Part shown: positions 11,921 to 23,559 of the stretch, one piece after another
Layout of the letters: each line of letters opens with the position of its first letter
Position numbering within the stretch: position 1 is the first letter of the stretch
Assembly: GCA_014621425.1 (NCBI GenBank)
Contig: JAANBB010000003.1
Coordinates: 424,987-488,986, forward strand
Reading direction: 5' to 3'
DNA: 64,000 nucleotides
DNA from: Cylindrodendrum hubeiense
Taxonomy: Eukaryota; Ascomycota; Sordariomycetes; Hypocreales; Nectriaceae
The notes under the pieces: generated by a model
What the model was told of the DNA's origin: nothing
What the model saw: only the letters and a program-made list of their open reading frames with translations
Databases searched by the model: none
Made by a program: the position numbers and the translations under genes

Positions 11921-13329
11921 TTAACTGAGAACAATTCCAAACCGACCTGCGGTCTTCCCAGAGTTCATCAACTCAATCAACTTATGAATATCATGAATAT
12001 CGTTGAAAGTAGTGATATGTGCCTTGATACCATGCTCGTGACTGAACGAAATTGCCTCTGCCATGTTCTGCGGGACGCCACTACTTCTTCCCGCAATGCG
12101 ATACTTCCCGAGCAAAATGTCCAATGCATTAATAGAAAGCGGCTTTTGAGGAATACCGGCAATCATTAAGAGGCCGTTCGTGCTGATTTCACAAGTAAGC
12201 TTGAGGTCGAATATCAATGTGATGAAAAATGTCATGAAATTTACCGTAGGATTTTGGGGGCATTTTCGTATGCAGCATTAGATGCACTGAAAACAGCAGC
12301 GGCATGACAGCCACCATTAGTAATCTTCTTGATAATGCTCTCGAAATTTGGGGTTTCCAAGGTGTTGATAACAAAGTCTGCACCAAGAGCTTTGACTGCA
12401 TCGAGTTGTGAATTTGAGATGTCGAGCCCAATGGTTTTCAATTTCATAGCTTTGGCGTATTGGATTGCTTCAAAAAAAAAAAGATTAATACGCAAGACCA
12501 AAATGAGGATATGATGTTCAGGTCAAATACCAAGATGTCCAAGGCCGCCGCATCCGATTATCGCAACCCACTGGCCCTCCTCAAGATTGCAGCCGCTTAT
12601 AGCATGGTATGCTGGAATATGTCAATATAACTGCAGAATCAATGACGAGGTCTTGTGTGTCTCACCCGTAATTCCAGCACAGAATAGTGGTGCTGCAGTC
12701 ACCATATCCATACCGTCTGGCAATACCATCGCGTTGCGACTATCAGCTACGGAATACTCCGCAAAATGCCCAGGGCACGAGAAGCCATGCATTCTTCCAG
12801 TTCCTTTTTCACAAAATAGGTTATGGACTTGACATCCTTGGCATTCATCTATGCGAGTCAGCTTGAAAACTGGGAGCCTGGGGATGAAAACTAAGAGGCC
12901 CCCTACAACAAGCATAGCTGCATCCAAGGCAGCCCACTGGGTCGCCTATTTTGAAGTTCTTGACGTCCTTCCCGAATGCAGCCACGTAACCGGTATTCTC
13001 GTGGCCAATAGTGATTCTATCGGTCGGAGGAACCTCTGCGGTGTGGCCCCAGAACAGCATCTATACATAAGTTATTAATATCGGCACGTCGTACGTGAAT
13101 ATCAGGAAATTACCCACGAGATCAGAGTGGCAGAGCGATGCACATCTAGTCTTGATGAGAATTTCATTGTTTCCGCAAACTGGAATTGGAATTTTATTGA
13201 CTTCGATTTCGTTGGTGTTCTAAATTCTACGTCAGCTTGTATATACTGAGAGGGGAATTTGAAGGTGTTGATTTTGCCTACTTTGTTGTACTGCGCGGCC
13301 AGCATTGTCTCAGATGTTAGGGAACCCAT
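11921..13329 (-). CDS. Zinc-dependent alcohol dehydrogenase (MDR superfamily), 7 exons
   Basis: Exons in transcript order: 13329-13282, 13219-13118, 13060-12907, 12848-12666, 12611-12531, 12467-12245 and 12182-11921, giving 350 residues, the standard ADH length. Catalytic zinc ligands are visible as Cys46 in SLCHSDL and His70-Glu71 in GHENTG. The structural zinc cysteines are in CLGCSYACYECQGCQ plus NLFC. The nucleotide-binding turn reads GCGGLGHL. It interconverts alcohols and aldehydes or ketones with NAD(P), in the cytosol. It starts 576 bp from the divergent AtuA-like gene, suggesting shared control. Together with the ALDH at 3934-5751 it could carry an alcohol to an acid (inference). Confidence 0.93.
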
Positions 13330-13905
13330 AATATCAAGTTTTTCGATGTTCTGCGTTCAACGATTTGAGCTTTTTTATTAACAAGTGTGAAAAATGCTCC
13401 CGAAGAAATGTCTATGTGCGGAGAGGAGTTTGGGATATATTATGCAGTCTTATATTAGATAGGATCATAATCGATGAAGCAGGGTTTGTAATATCTGAAC
13501 CAAGTCTAAAAGTCAAACCTTTTTGTCATGTTCTTCATCGTCTTAATGACCATAGGGTAGTTGTCATTGGTCACTCTGGAATTTCTGTAGCCTAATATCG
13601 GAACTGACTAAGTGGAGTGCACAATGTTTTGTCACGGGTAGTGTAGCATGAGTCAGTGCGATTCAAGCATGAATAATGGCGACCAAGTGACACGAGACAG
13701 TATTAACAGGGGGTGTCATCAGTTTAGCTCACCAACAACGCTAGCACAGAATAGTGGGCATCCGGATATCTCCTTCAGCGGACATGACCAGCAACCACAC
13801 CCCTCTTAAGTACAGGTATCATCCGCATGATGAGTTTCATCAAAGAAAAGTGAAGGGTTCAAAATTTGTTTCATAACCTTCTCACGAAGTTTTCGAGCAA
13901 AGCAC
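13330..13905. promoter_or_regulatory. Bidirectional promoter between the ADH and AtuA-like genes
   Basis: The two genes diverge from this 576-bp segment, which should hold both promoters. A TGAGTCA site lies at 13649-13655. No other strong palindrome was noted. Confidence 0.6.
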
Positions 13906-15908
13906 ATGCCTTCCTCCGTTATAATGGGTTCACTAAACGACTCTACGCTTCGAATAGCGTCTGCTTCTGGATCGGTGACTGATCGACGTCATGCATTTGC
14001 GGATTTGGCCAAGAATGAAAATGTTCAATTCATCGTCGGTGATTGGATGTCGGAGTACAATATGACGATGAGGGCGGGAGGCAAGGTCAACAGCGAGGGG
14101 ACATCCGACGAGTATGAGGCGTCTTTTCTTGAGGCGCTCGAGCCGGCTTTACCTTATCTTGAGTCGAGAAAGATCAAGGTTGCCGTCAATGCCGGTGGCA
14201 GCGACACTAGAAAGTTGCACAGCATCGTTGTTGAAAAAATCAAGTCGGCCGGATTAAAGCTTCAAGTCGCGTGGGTTGGAGGAGATGAAGTGATGGATGC
14301 GGTCCAAAGAGCCAGGAGTCAAGGGAATCCGTTTAAGAGCCTGACTAATGGTGAGTGTTATTAAACCCCGGTCAATTTGTTTCGTTACTGACTCTCAAGG
14401 CAAAAACCTCTCCGAGTGGGAGTTTGATCCAATATACGCCCAATGTTATCTTGGTTGCTGGGGTATTGCGGAAGCCTTCAAGCAAGGCGCAGATATTGTC
14501 CTTTGCGGACGTGTCGCAGACGCATCTCCTATTATCGGCTGCGCTGCCTACCACTACGGTTGGAACCGCGAAGACTTGCAACAATTGGCATGTGCTTTTG
14601 TAGCTGGCCACTTCATCGAATGTTCAACATATGTCACAGGAGGCAACTTTTCTGGCTTTAAGAGCCTCCCGGGTCAATCGGTTGACTTGGGATTTCCAGT
14701 CATCGAGATGATGTCTAATGGTGACTTCTATGTCACTATGCAACAGGGCCATGACGGTATGGTTACTGTGGATACATGCAAGGCTCAACTATTGTATGAA
14801 ATTCAGGGCCCGTTGTATTACCACTCCGATGTGGTAGCCCGACTCGATGGTATCAAGATTGAACCAGCAGGAAAGGATCGAGTGTAAGTTGTTCCTTGAA
14901 TATTTATTGTAGTTCAACTACTGATACGGAACCAAGCTTTATCACCAATATCGGGGGTCAAAAGCCTCCACCAACTACCAAGGTCGGCATCACAGCAAAA
15001 GGCGGGTTCCAGGCTGAAGCCCACTACTTTCTGTGTGGACTCGACATCGAAGAAAAGGCTGCGCTCTTAGAACGGCAGGTGCGAGCAGTACTTGATGAAT
15101 CTTCCTTCCACTGTCTTAAGTTCCGCACGAATGGTCGATGTCCAGTGGACCCTAAAAGCCAGGATGCAGCTACGGTTGATCTTCGCATCTTCGTGCAGGC
15201 GAAAAACGAGGCAGATATTTCGACTGCTCGGTTCTTTCGTCCAGTGACAGACACTATCATGCAGAGCTATCCGGGAGCTACTTTTGCAGTTGATGCTCGA
15301 CAATCTATTCCGAAGCCATACTTTGAATACTGGGTAGCTCTTCTGCCGCAGAGTGCTTTCCAACACGTTTGCTACCTTCCTTCCAAAGGAATAGAAATCC
15401 CAATTCCTCCCCCGAAGGATACGGAAGATTTTATTTACGAGCAAGAGACATCCGAGACGTGGAATCCGATTGACTTATCGAAGCTAGGACCCACGACAAG
15501 AGCACCTCTGGGATATGTTGTGCACGCCAGGTCAGGCGACAAGGGTTCGGATTGTAATGTTGGTTTCTTTGTTCGTCATGCTAATGAGTGGGACTGGCTT
15601 CGAAGCCTTTTGACTGTCAAAAAGGTGCAAGAATTGTTAGGTGAAGACTATGAAGGAAAGCCCATATTCCGCTTCGAGCTTCCAAACATCTCAGGTATGG
15701 TTTTTCTAATATCATATGCCCCTTGACTGCATGATGTGGTTATTAGTGCTAACAGTATTTAGCTGTTCATTTTCTGCTGAAGGACCACCTTGATCGTGGC
15801 GTTGCATCTAGCTCAACTTATGATGTACTGGGAAAGAACATGGCAGAGTACTTGCGATGTAAGCTAGTGGACATACCAACCCAATTTTTAAATTGTGGAA
15901 AGATTTAG
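13906..15908 (+). CDS. AtuA-like protein (acyclic terpene utilisation family, formerly DUF1446)
   Basis: Exons 13906-14350, 14400-14883, 14937-15694 and 15763-15908 give 610 residues. The AtuA N-terminal domain spans about 15-460: RIASASGSVTDRR, VGDWMSEY, KVAVNAGGSDT, ADIVLCGRVADASP, GHFIECSTYVTGGNFSG and TVDTCKAQLLYEIQG. The smaller C-terminal domain starts with the signature VHARSGDKGSDCNVGFFV. In Pseudomonas, atuA lies in the citronellol/geraniol catabolic operon and is needed for growth on these terpenes, but its chemistry is unknown. In fungi this two-domain form is common and uncharacterised. Its divergence from an ADH supports a catabolic role. A second ATG at 13924 is an alternative start. 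Function here is inferred only. Confidence 0.88.
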
Positions 15909-16731
15909 TACGTCTTAGTTGGTTACCTTCTCGTAGCTGGATATTTATTTAGTTACCTTATACTACGCATTATTTGCAGTGCCATTTTTACTGCAAGTAT
16001 TATTTAAAATAGCTTACCTCCATCAATACATAGTAGTCGCAGTCTACTACTTAAATGGCTAGTACACCGGAAAATCTTCAATCTAACAATCACACGTTGC
16101 TTTTGCACTGCCTATAAAGCAGCCAGTCCTAGCCCCGCATACTCATAGACCACATTGATGACACCCCATTAGCCTGCAACCTGGACAGTACTACACATTT
16201 TGTTAAGACTTAAAGTAGGCTAATCCCACGGTGGTTGTACAATCGCGATTCTCCCGTGTGGAAAGGGATTGGGCCGTCTCGGTGTGAGATGATTAAGGCT
16301 CCAGTTGGCAGATAGACGGACCACTTGGGGTCAATTAAAGACCAAAAGAGACGCAGGGTGACGATTCGATTGCTGATGGGCTTGCACTTCATGGATGACT
16401 TGAGTTGGACTGCCAGTTGAGATAAATGTAGAACTAGAAGAGACTCCCACCTTCGAAATTGCCCCTTCTATGTCGGCGGTGGTGGTAGGTGTCAACAGTG
16501 TTTGCTCGACGGATGGTGAGCTCCTCTAACGAGAAAATAAAACCACAATCAGGAGCACAAGGGTTGAAAAGACAAGTCTGAGCGCTTGTCAGAACCTAAA
16601 CCTCGACCTCGAGATGAAATCTGCGCTACGATAGTGCAGAAAGCAATCATACATATTTTCCATTTGACAACACATGGTGTAGACCGGGAGTGGAAAGTAA
16701 AGATGCTCCGATGTCCTAAACTCTGAGTCCA

Positions 16732-16759
16732 ATGCCGACTGCCGACTGCCGACTGCCGA
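16732..16759. repeat. Tandem repeat of the 7-bp unit TGCCGAC
   Basis: TGCCGA starts at 16733, 16740, 16747 and 16754, four perfect steps of 7 bp. It lies about 360 bp upstream of the quinone oxidoreductase start. It could be a microsatellite or a cluster of factor sites. Confidence 0.75.
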
Positions 16760-17017
16760 AGCGGTTTGATTGTTGTTCCGATCTATTTGCCGAGATTTTA
16801 CGGTTTGCCGCCGGGCATTCATACCTGCTAGGGGCCGTTATGGGGAGGGCTCCGGCACTACTAACTACGGATCTGCATTTTCCACCGGCACACAGATATT
16901 CTGGAACAAGCGTAGGAAAATTGTCTCAATCTGGCGATATCTGTACCCGGTGCTCATGACACCGTGACCAAACGAGCTACTAATCAAGTATCCTTCATAT
17001 TTTCCGACCCAATACAT

Positions 17018-17024
17018 TATATAA
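17018..17024 (+). promoter_or_regulatory. TATA box of the quinone oxidoreductase gene
   Basis: TATATAA lies 95 bp upstream of the ATG at 17119, a usual TATA-to-start spacing in filamentous fungi. Confidence 0.5.
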
Positions 17025-17118
17025 CGTCCCCCTCAAGACGCCTACGTTATCCTCCACTACAAGTCAATGTATTGATATCCAACATCTTCTCCAACCAGCA
17101 GAAACTTCGCTTGTAAAC

Positions 17119-18247
17119 ATGGCGTCCTCTAACTTCTCTCCGCCTTTCATGAAGGCCATTGTTCTGTCCGGCACGGGAGGTTTCGAGAAACTACACTACA
17201 CCGACTCACAGCCTGTGCCCAAGCTCATGAATGGCCAAATCCTGGTCAAGAACACCTACGCCGGCTTCAACTTTATCGATATCTACTACCGCACTGGCTT
17301 GTATCCCTCCGCTACGGGCTATCCACTTATTCTGGGACAAGAAGCAGCTGGAATTGTAGTAGCTATTCAGGGACTTAATCCATACAACTTCAAGATGGGA
17401 GATAGAGTTGTCTGGATAGGCAATGGTGGGTATGCCGAGTACACTGCTCTCTACGGACAGCAGGCGGTTAAGATCCCACCCGGCGTTTCCGATTCAGATG
17501 CAGCTGGAAGCCACTTGTCGGGAATGACTGCACTCAGCTTGATCACAGAGGCCTTCCCGGCGACGAAGGGCCATACTGTTCTCGTGCACGCGGCTGCAGG
17601 CGGTGTTGGCTTGCTCCTGTGTCAGCTTCTGCATAGTGAAGGGGTTAAAGTGATTGCCACCGCCGGGGGGACGGAGAAGTGTGCTCTGGCTAGGCAGAAC
17701 GGTGCAGCCCATGTTATTGACTATAAATCAGCCTCGGGACCGAGTTGGACTGAGAAGATCCTAGAACTAACAGAAGGAGAGGGTGTCGATGCGGTGAGTC
17801 CGCCATCATTTGGTCGCAGCCACAACGGCAGAAAGCTTACAAACGGACAGGTTTACGATAGTGTTGGTAAAGAGACTTGGAAAGGTAGCATCAAAGTTAC
17901 CAAGCGCAAGGGAAAAGTTGTGTTCTTCGGCAGTGCGAGTAAGTTCATCCAACACGAGATGCCAGTCTTCAAAGCATATCCTAACCTCTGCGAAGGCGGA
18001 CCCATACCAGCGCTGGACCTTGCATTACTCCGAGAAAGGAACGTGTCGGTAGTCCAGCCGACACTGCCGAACTATATTGCGACAAGAGACGAGCTAGAAT
18101 TCTATGCCTATGGGGTCCTGGAACGGGTGCAAGATGGCAGGCTGAAGGTTAAGAAATTTAAAGAATACGGCTGGGGGGGAAGTAGCGCAGGCGCACAAGG
18201 ACCTTGAATCGCGGATGTCAACTGGAAAACTCCTGTTGAAGCTGTAG
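17119..18247 (+). CDS. Quinone oxidoreductase / zeta-crystallin-like reductase, apparent 3' frameshift
   Basis: Exons 17119-17793 and 17851 onward; the 57-bp intron has GT-AG ends and no in-frame stop. This MDR enzyme lacks the zinc ligands and reduces quinones or enones with NADPH in the cytosol. Seen: YAGFNFIDIYYRTGLY, LGQEAAGIV, GDRVVWIG, the cofactor fold VHAAAGGVGLLLCQ and DSVGKETW. The frame as written ends at the TGA at 18205-18207 with an atypical tail (GWGGSSAGAQGP). Just after a run of seven G (18173-18179), another frame encodes the family's normal end (VAQAHKDLES ... LLLKL) up to the TAG at 18245-18247. One G fewer would give the canonical tail, so this is either a sequencing error in the homopolymer or a genuine late frameshift. 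Confidence 0.88.
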
Positions 18248-19224
18248 ATGCGTATCTCGGTTTGTAGCGCACAGTTTATTAGTGAAGGAACGCATGGAAC
18301 TATTGCCACATTTCTCAAGTTCACGGACTGTGCCTTCGGCCTAATTAGTCAGTGGTCGTGACTAATAGCATCCTCAGATCGAAATGTAGTGCCACAATTC
18401 ATCCTCCTTTCCTCACCCCTGTACTATAGATAGATAGTTGTATGTGATACTCAGATAGAACGGGTGATGGCACCGCGGAAGGTTACTCAGGAGAGACCGA
18501 CACCCGCAGGTAACATCGCTTATCTATGGGTTGCACGACTTCGAAGCCGATCATACTTACAGGATCACTTTGCACAGCTAGGTTGTCTATAAGGGACTTG
18601 ACTCTGCTTGTGTAGATATCAAATTGATGTGGTTGTCTCTTTGGCCAGAGTGCACTAAAGGTGATTCGACGCACAGGACTCCGAAGTGGGAGATCCCATA
18701 CTTGTTGAGTTTGATAAAGGCAGGCCTGAACTTAGACGTAAATCAACACATCCGTTCTCAGAAAAGTCCTGCCATTACTGAGCCATATTGCGGTTTGGTG
18801 TCATATTTTTACCTTGCCAAAAGATAGTCTCTCGGCATCTACCTTTTAGTCGCACAAATGAGACCCGATGGTAATCCCTGCCAGTGCCATTTCATTTGTC
18901 CCTATTCCCTGAACTTTCTAGAGTCGGCATTCGGTTTACGGCACTCGGCACTCTCGGTTAAGGAAACTTCAGATAGCCGCCGGTTGAGCAAGGAACGATT
19001 GCTATCCCTGTGGAACCGCGACGGCAATGATGAAGATGGGATTGCTATGAACGCAATGCTTTACTCGGGTGCCAATGTTTATGTCACTCAATGCTATAAA
19101 TACAGACGACTAGGACCCTAAAGCAGGAGCAGCTCTGATATTATACGCACAAGATATTCACCCTGTACAGACCGCCTCATTCACACTTCTCAGCATTCAT
19201 CTTCACAGATATAAATACACAAAC
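18248..19224. other. Intergenic, 977 bp, promoter of the first NmrA-like gene
   Basis: No gene was recognised. TCGGCA occurs at 18924-18929 and 18945-18950. A TATAAATA sequence at 19095-19102, about 125 bp before the ATG, is the likeliest TATA box; another TATAAATA at 19210-19217 is too close to the start. Confidence 0.5.
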
Positions 19225-20294
19225 ATGACTACGAAGCTCATTGTTGTTATCGGCGCCACAGGCGGTCAGGGAGGAGCCGTGGTTAATGCATTCCTCCAAG
19301 ACCCCGAGTGGACGATCCGTGGCATCACACGGGATCCCACTAGCGAAAAAGCCAGGGCTCTGTCTGGCAAAGGGGTTGAGATGGTCAAGGCCAATTTGGA
19401 TGACCTCGCTAGCTTGGAGGTGGCTTTTGAAGGCGCCAACGTCATCTTCGGTATTACGGACTACTACGAGCACTTTTGGGTGGAGGGTTGGGAAAAGTCC
19501 ATGGAGATCGAGTATTTCCAGGGAACAAACATCGCCAAGGCTGCCACGAAGATCGATACACTAGAGCATTACCTCTGGAGCACGTTGCCGTTTTCCAGCA
19601 AGGCGACTGACGGTGCAGTGATTGTCCCACACTTTGAGGCGAAGGCCCGCGTCGACGAGTTTGTCAAGCAAGATCAAAATCTGCTGGGGAAGACGACGTT
19701 TTGCTTCTTCACTACATTTTCTCATAATCTCACCCATTATGAAATATTCAAGCCTTTCTTTCTGGTAATTAAACTATTCCCGTCACCGTCACCAACCATG
19801 CGCCTGTCTCATATTACTAACACTTCGCATCTAAGCCGGCAGCAAAGAAATGGATCCAGCTGTACCCTGCAGACCCTAAACTTGGGTATCCTTGCTTGGG
19901 AGATCACCGAATAAATACTGGCATTTTTGTCCGTAGCCTCGTTCAGAGCCAGCCTCCAGGAGGCACATATGTCAAGTGTCATGTTGAAAACCACACACTT
20001 GAATCCTACCTCGCATTGTGGGGTAAGGCAAGTGGCCTTTCCCCGGAGCCAGGTTCAACTAAAGTCATAGAAGTCTCCCCGGAGACATATATTGGCCTGT
20101 TTGGCCACATGGGTGAAGAGCAGGCGGCCCAGTGGAAGCTCTCCAAGTTCATCGCCGATCATGGCCCCAAGAACGGACTAGGGCTTGACTTCTTTAAAGA
20201 CGCCCAGGAGTTTATGTCTGAGGAGGCAATTAAGTCTCTGGAGAGCCTGGAGGAGACTTTTCGGAAGATTGATTGGAAGTCTTATGGGTATTGA
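19225..20294 (+). CDS. NmrA-like NAD(P)-binding protein (first copy)
   Basis: Exons 19225-19764 and 19836-20294 (intron 71 bp, branch TTACTAAC) give 332 residues. The N-terminal Rossmann turn is VIGATGGQGGAVV (about 8-20), followed by WTIRGITRDP and KGVEMVKANLDD, which are typical of the NmrA/isoflavone-reductase-like atypical short-chain dehydrogenases. NmrA proteins bind NAD(P) and act as redox-sensing regulators, while relatives are reductases; the catalytic Tyr-x3-Lys of classical SDRs is not obvious. A paralogue-like gene lies at 28605-29776, so two copies bracket the regulator, CMD and oxygenase genes. Whether it is a regulator or an enzyme cannot be decided from sequence. Confidence 0.9.
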
Positions 20295-21531
20295 TGTGTA
20301 ACTACCGTCCAGTTTAGGTTAAATATTTTCTCAATGTGTTTCTTCACACAGAGTAGTATGTTAAAACCTTTAACCTGTGCTAAAAATTGCCATATTTCTT
20401 GAACTTTGTCAGTTAGATAAGGTGTTAAAGTATCTGCTTAGATTCTACATTTTGAAAGAACTCAGTCATCGAATATCAAGCACTACACGTGAGGAATTTC
20501 AGTGCTGTCGTTGTGGATGGCGGTGTGGTCCGCGCTGCAGCTGCACTAAAGGCAGCGAGACTGGGTCAGCACGCCACCCCGTTCATAATTGCTCCTACCT
20601 AGGTGGCAACGCGAAAGTCAAGACTGGACTCAGTTCACGGGCTGTGAGAGGGCCTTTAATCACCAAGCTTTGTTTGCGATGCCCAATGGCGATCTGTAGG
20701 CCGTAAAGTTACTGCGAGCCGAACCAAACGCGAAGGGTTTTTTTTCCTCCGGGTCATGCCCATGATCCACCAATCCGATGACGGATGAGCCACAAACGGG
20801 ATCTAAACTGATGCCCGTGATCCCGGTCGCCGAGTGATGCCTCAGCTGCCAGCATTTCATGGTTCCATATGCAAAGTATAGTGACAAGGAGTCTAGACTT
20901 GGAGCCATAGTAAATTACCCTCTCCCTGATTTACCCCATATCTGGTTTGGCAGTCGGCAGTCAGCGCCGGGGGGGCGGACTTGAAGACCAGACAAGCGCG
21001 ATGCCGATCACTAAACCCGACCTTCAAGATACGTACCGCGTGTTTGACACTAACACATCTGAGGCGGGGGTAACTCCCTGGATTCCGGATGCTCGGATGG
21101 GTCCGAGGTTCCGGGGGGTTGGAGAGAGATGACCTGGATATTTTGGTTGTACCGAACGCCGAACTCTGGATGCTTATCCTTGCTGCTGCACACCCTTACT
21201 TACGGAGTAATTAGAGCGCCAGTCCCTGCGGAGCATCCCGTGATGAATCAAGGATGACACCCCGGTGTCGTCATCATACATATTAGAGGCGCCAAACGGA
21301 CCAAACCGCGATGGTCATGACCAATTGATAAATCCCCAGCCATACAGAGTACAGCCCCGCATCTATGTGCTGGGCCTCGGCTCCCCGTGTTTCTCAACAG
21401 TGCGTATTTCCATGGGCCGAGATACCCATTTTATTCCTCGCGATTGCCCAGGCAACACCTCGTAGCAGATTACCGAGTGCCTCACCATCGGATCACTACC
21501 CCGAGTTCCACCACGCCCCTGCTCTCTAGCC
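20295..21531. other. Intergenic, 1237 bp, promoter of a Zn2Cys6 gene
   Basis: It carries a TCGGCA at 20954-20959. A short open stretch at about 20506-20607 reads like a fragment of a Gly/Ala-rich protein but has no start, no support and ends in a stop. No gene is called. Confidence 0.45.
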
Positions 21532-23559
21532 ATGAATCAAAAGCCCACACGAGATCGTGCTCATGTCGTCTGCGTCCAGTGTCATGCCCGCAAGGTACGC
21601 CGTTTTTTTGCTACTTGAGTGGACCAGCATATGCTACCGTTCTCGGCATACTGACTCTATGTTTACACAACCGCCAGGTCAAGTGTGACTTGCAGGACAG
21701 TCAAAGCGACAAGTGCAAGCATTGCCGCCGCTCCAATCTACCGTGCATGTCAGTCATGGAACCATTCTCGTTACATCTTATCGTGCTCCGTTCACTGACT
21801 GCCATAGCCGTCGCAATGGAGTTCGAAACAGTCGCAAGCCGCCGAGAGACTTTGCCACGCGTCCGACTCCCGAGCACGCACGTGACTACAGAAGTTCCTC
21901 TGTACAGAAAGCCAACGATCAGTGCGTGCTCTCCCCAGCCCAATCTAGTGATGCGGCGGCAGACGCCATCGGCTCCCCTTCGAATCGGCATATTGACGGC
22001 TTCATCTCGCCTGTATCTGTCTTGTCATATGATGCGGCCAGTGTACAAACGCCCCGAGTAGCCATTTGTCAGCCCTCCTTGAACATCCAAGACGAAATTC
22101 TACGAATAACTCAGGCTAGTACTCTCCCTCGGCCTTCCTTGCTTCAAGCCCTGAAGGAATCTTTTTCCGAGCACATGTCGCCTCTCTATCCGATCATCGA
22201 TCCGTCAGATATCGCTAAGCCCGACTCGTCTGTACTTCTCCAGCAAGCCGTGTGTCTCGCGGGAAGTCTGCTGCGTCATGACCAGACCAGCATGGGCTTT
22301 GCCTCCTCTCAATATGAGAAGGTCAAAACACTTATTTACCTCAATCACGAGCCAGAAAACATCGTCGTCCTAAAAACCTTGTGTATCATGATATGCTGGA
22401 GCCCTTCCTCGACAGATCTGGTAACGACTGATGGGCCCTGGCAATGGGCTGGAATGGCAATACGACTTGCTCTACAAATGGGCCTGCACAAGCAGTCGAC
22501 TTACATTAACCATCCAAATGCTGGCTGCCTTCGACGAATATTTTGGCATCTTGTGGCAAGTTCCTTACACTATCCCCTCCACACACGCGTTAACCACATC
22601 CTCGGTAGAACACCGACAAGATCATGACGGCTTGCTGGGGCCGCCCTCCTGCTCTCAGAGTCGACGACTACGACATCGATTCGCCCTCCATCTGCGACTT
22701 TCCTGCTCACAATATGTCGGCGACAATTTTCCTTGAGTGCCGAAAGGTGATTGACATCATTGGCACCATCGGAGAACTCAACCTGCAAAAGCGCGTTATC
22801 CTACCAGACGAAGTCTCTACTATTATTACAACACTATGCAACTGGCAACGAGATCTGCCCGATGAAGTACGCCTATTTGACGCCAATGGCCTTCGGCAAC
22901 CTTTTTACCGCCCACTTTCAGAACTCCACATCTACTACTTCGTAGCCATCATCCTGCTTCAGACATTAGGCCAAAACCCAAAAGCGCCATGGCCGTTTGC
23001 AACACCAGCCCTTATCGCCTCATCATGTATAGCCTCCCTTTATGAGGAAATAAACTCACGAGAGCAGACCGCATACCTGCTCCACTACCACGGGTTTCTC
23101 TGCATGGCCGCCGCTGTGCCTCTGATATATTCCATTCAACCACTTGAAAACGAAACCCAGCGCTACGATATGATGGATTCCATTACTTCCATCCTACACT
23201 CTTTAAAGTTCAAGTATGGCGGGGCGGAATTTGTCCTAAGAAAGATCCACCGATTGCGCAGCGACATTGAGCGTTTTGAGGGCCCGATGTCGAATGATGT
23301 ACCATCATTCTTTACGCTAGCGCAAGGACTTGGTACTAATGCAAATCAACTATTCCCCTTTCCTTCTAGCTTCAGTATGGGAATGGACCTTTTGGAATTT
23401 GTTGATTCTGGGAATATTTATTGCTCCGAGGCTCTGGTTATGGAGCCCAACGTAACCCTATTCGACATGCTGGGCATGGATCTGGGAGCGTTTGACATTT
23501 TTGAACCTCATCCTACACTCGAATCTCTCGATTGTGAGCAAGGCATGGATCGGACATGA
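21532..23559 (+). CDS. Zn2Cys6 transcription factor with fungal-specific regulatory domain
   Basis: Exons 21532-21594, 21678-21748, 21808-22555 and 22609-23559 give 610 residues, with all phases consistent. The zinc cluster is split by the first two introns and reads C-x2-C-x6-C-x8-C-x2-C-x6-C (CVQCHARKVKC, then CKHCRRSNLPC, residues about 14-44). The middle domain has the usual SPLYPIIDPSD, GMAIRLALQMGLH, RRIFWHL and CWGRPPALRVDDYDID elements. The C terminus is acidic and hydrophobic, suiting an activation domain. The third intron begins with GC (gcaagttc). It is nuclear. Its position between an NmrA-like gene and the CMD and oxygenase genes suggests local control (inference). Confidence 0.9.
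22556..22608 (+). other. GC-AG intron in the Zn2Cys6 gene
   Basis: The donor gcaagt follows CATCTTGTG; a GTTAAC branch site and a tag acceptor follow. It joins RRIFWHLV to NTDKIMTACWGRP in frame. A GT donor three bases upstream (gtggca) is possible but weaker. Confidence 0.6.

Larger units (their letters stand above)
15909..17118. other. Intergenic, 1210 bp, promoter of the quinone oxidoreductase
   Basis: No gene was recognised. It contains the GCCGACT microrepeat at 16732-16759, a further TGCCGA at 16788-16793 and a TATATAA box at 17018-17024. Confidence 0.5.

Noticed and set aside
20506..20607. Short open stretch reading VVVDGGVVRAAAALKAARLG
   Set aside because: No start codon, no matching continuation and a stop soon after; it could be a decayed fragment, but nothing supports a family.
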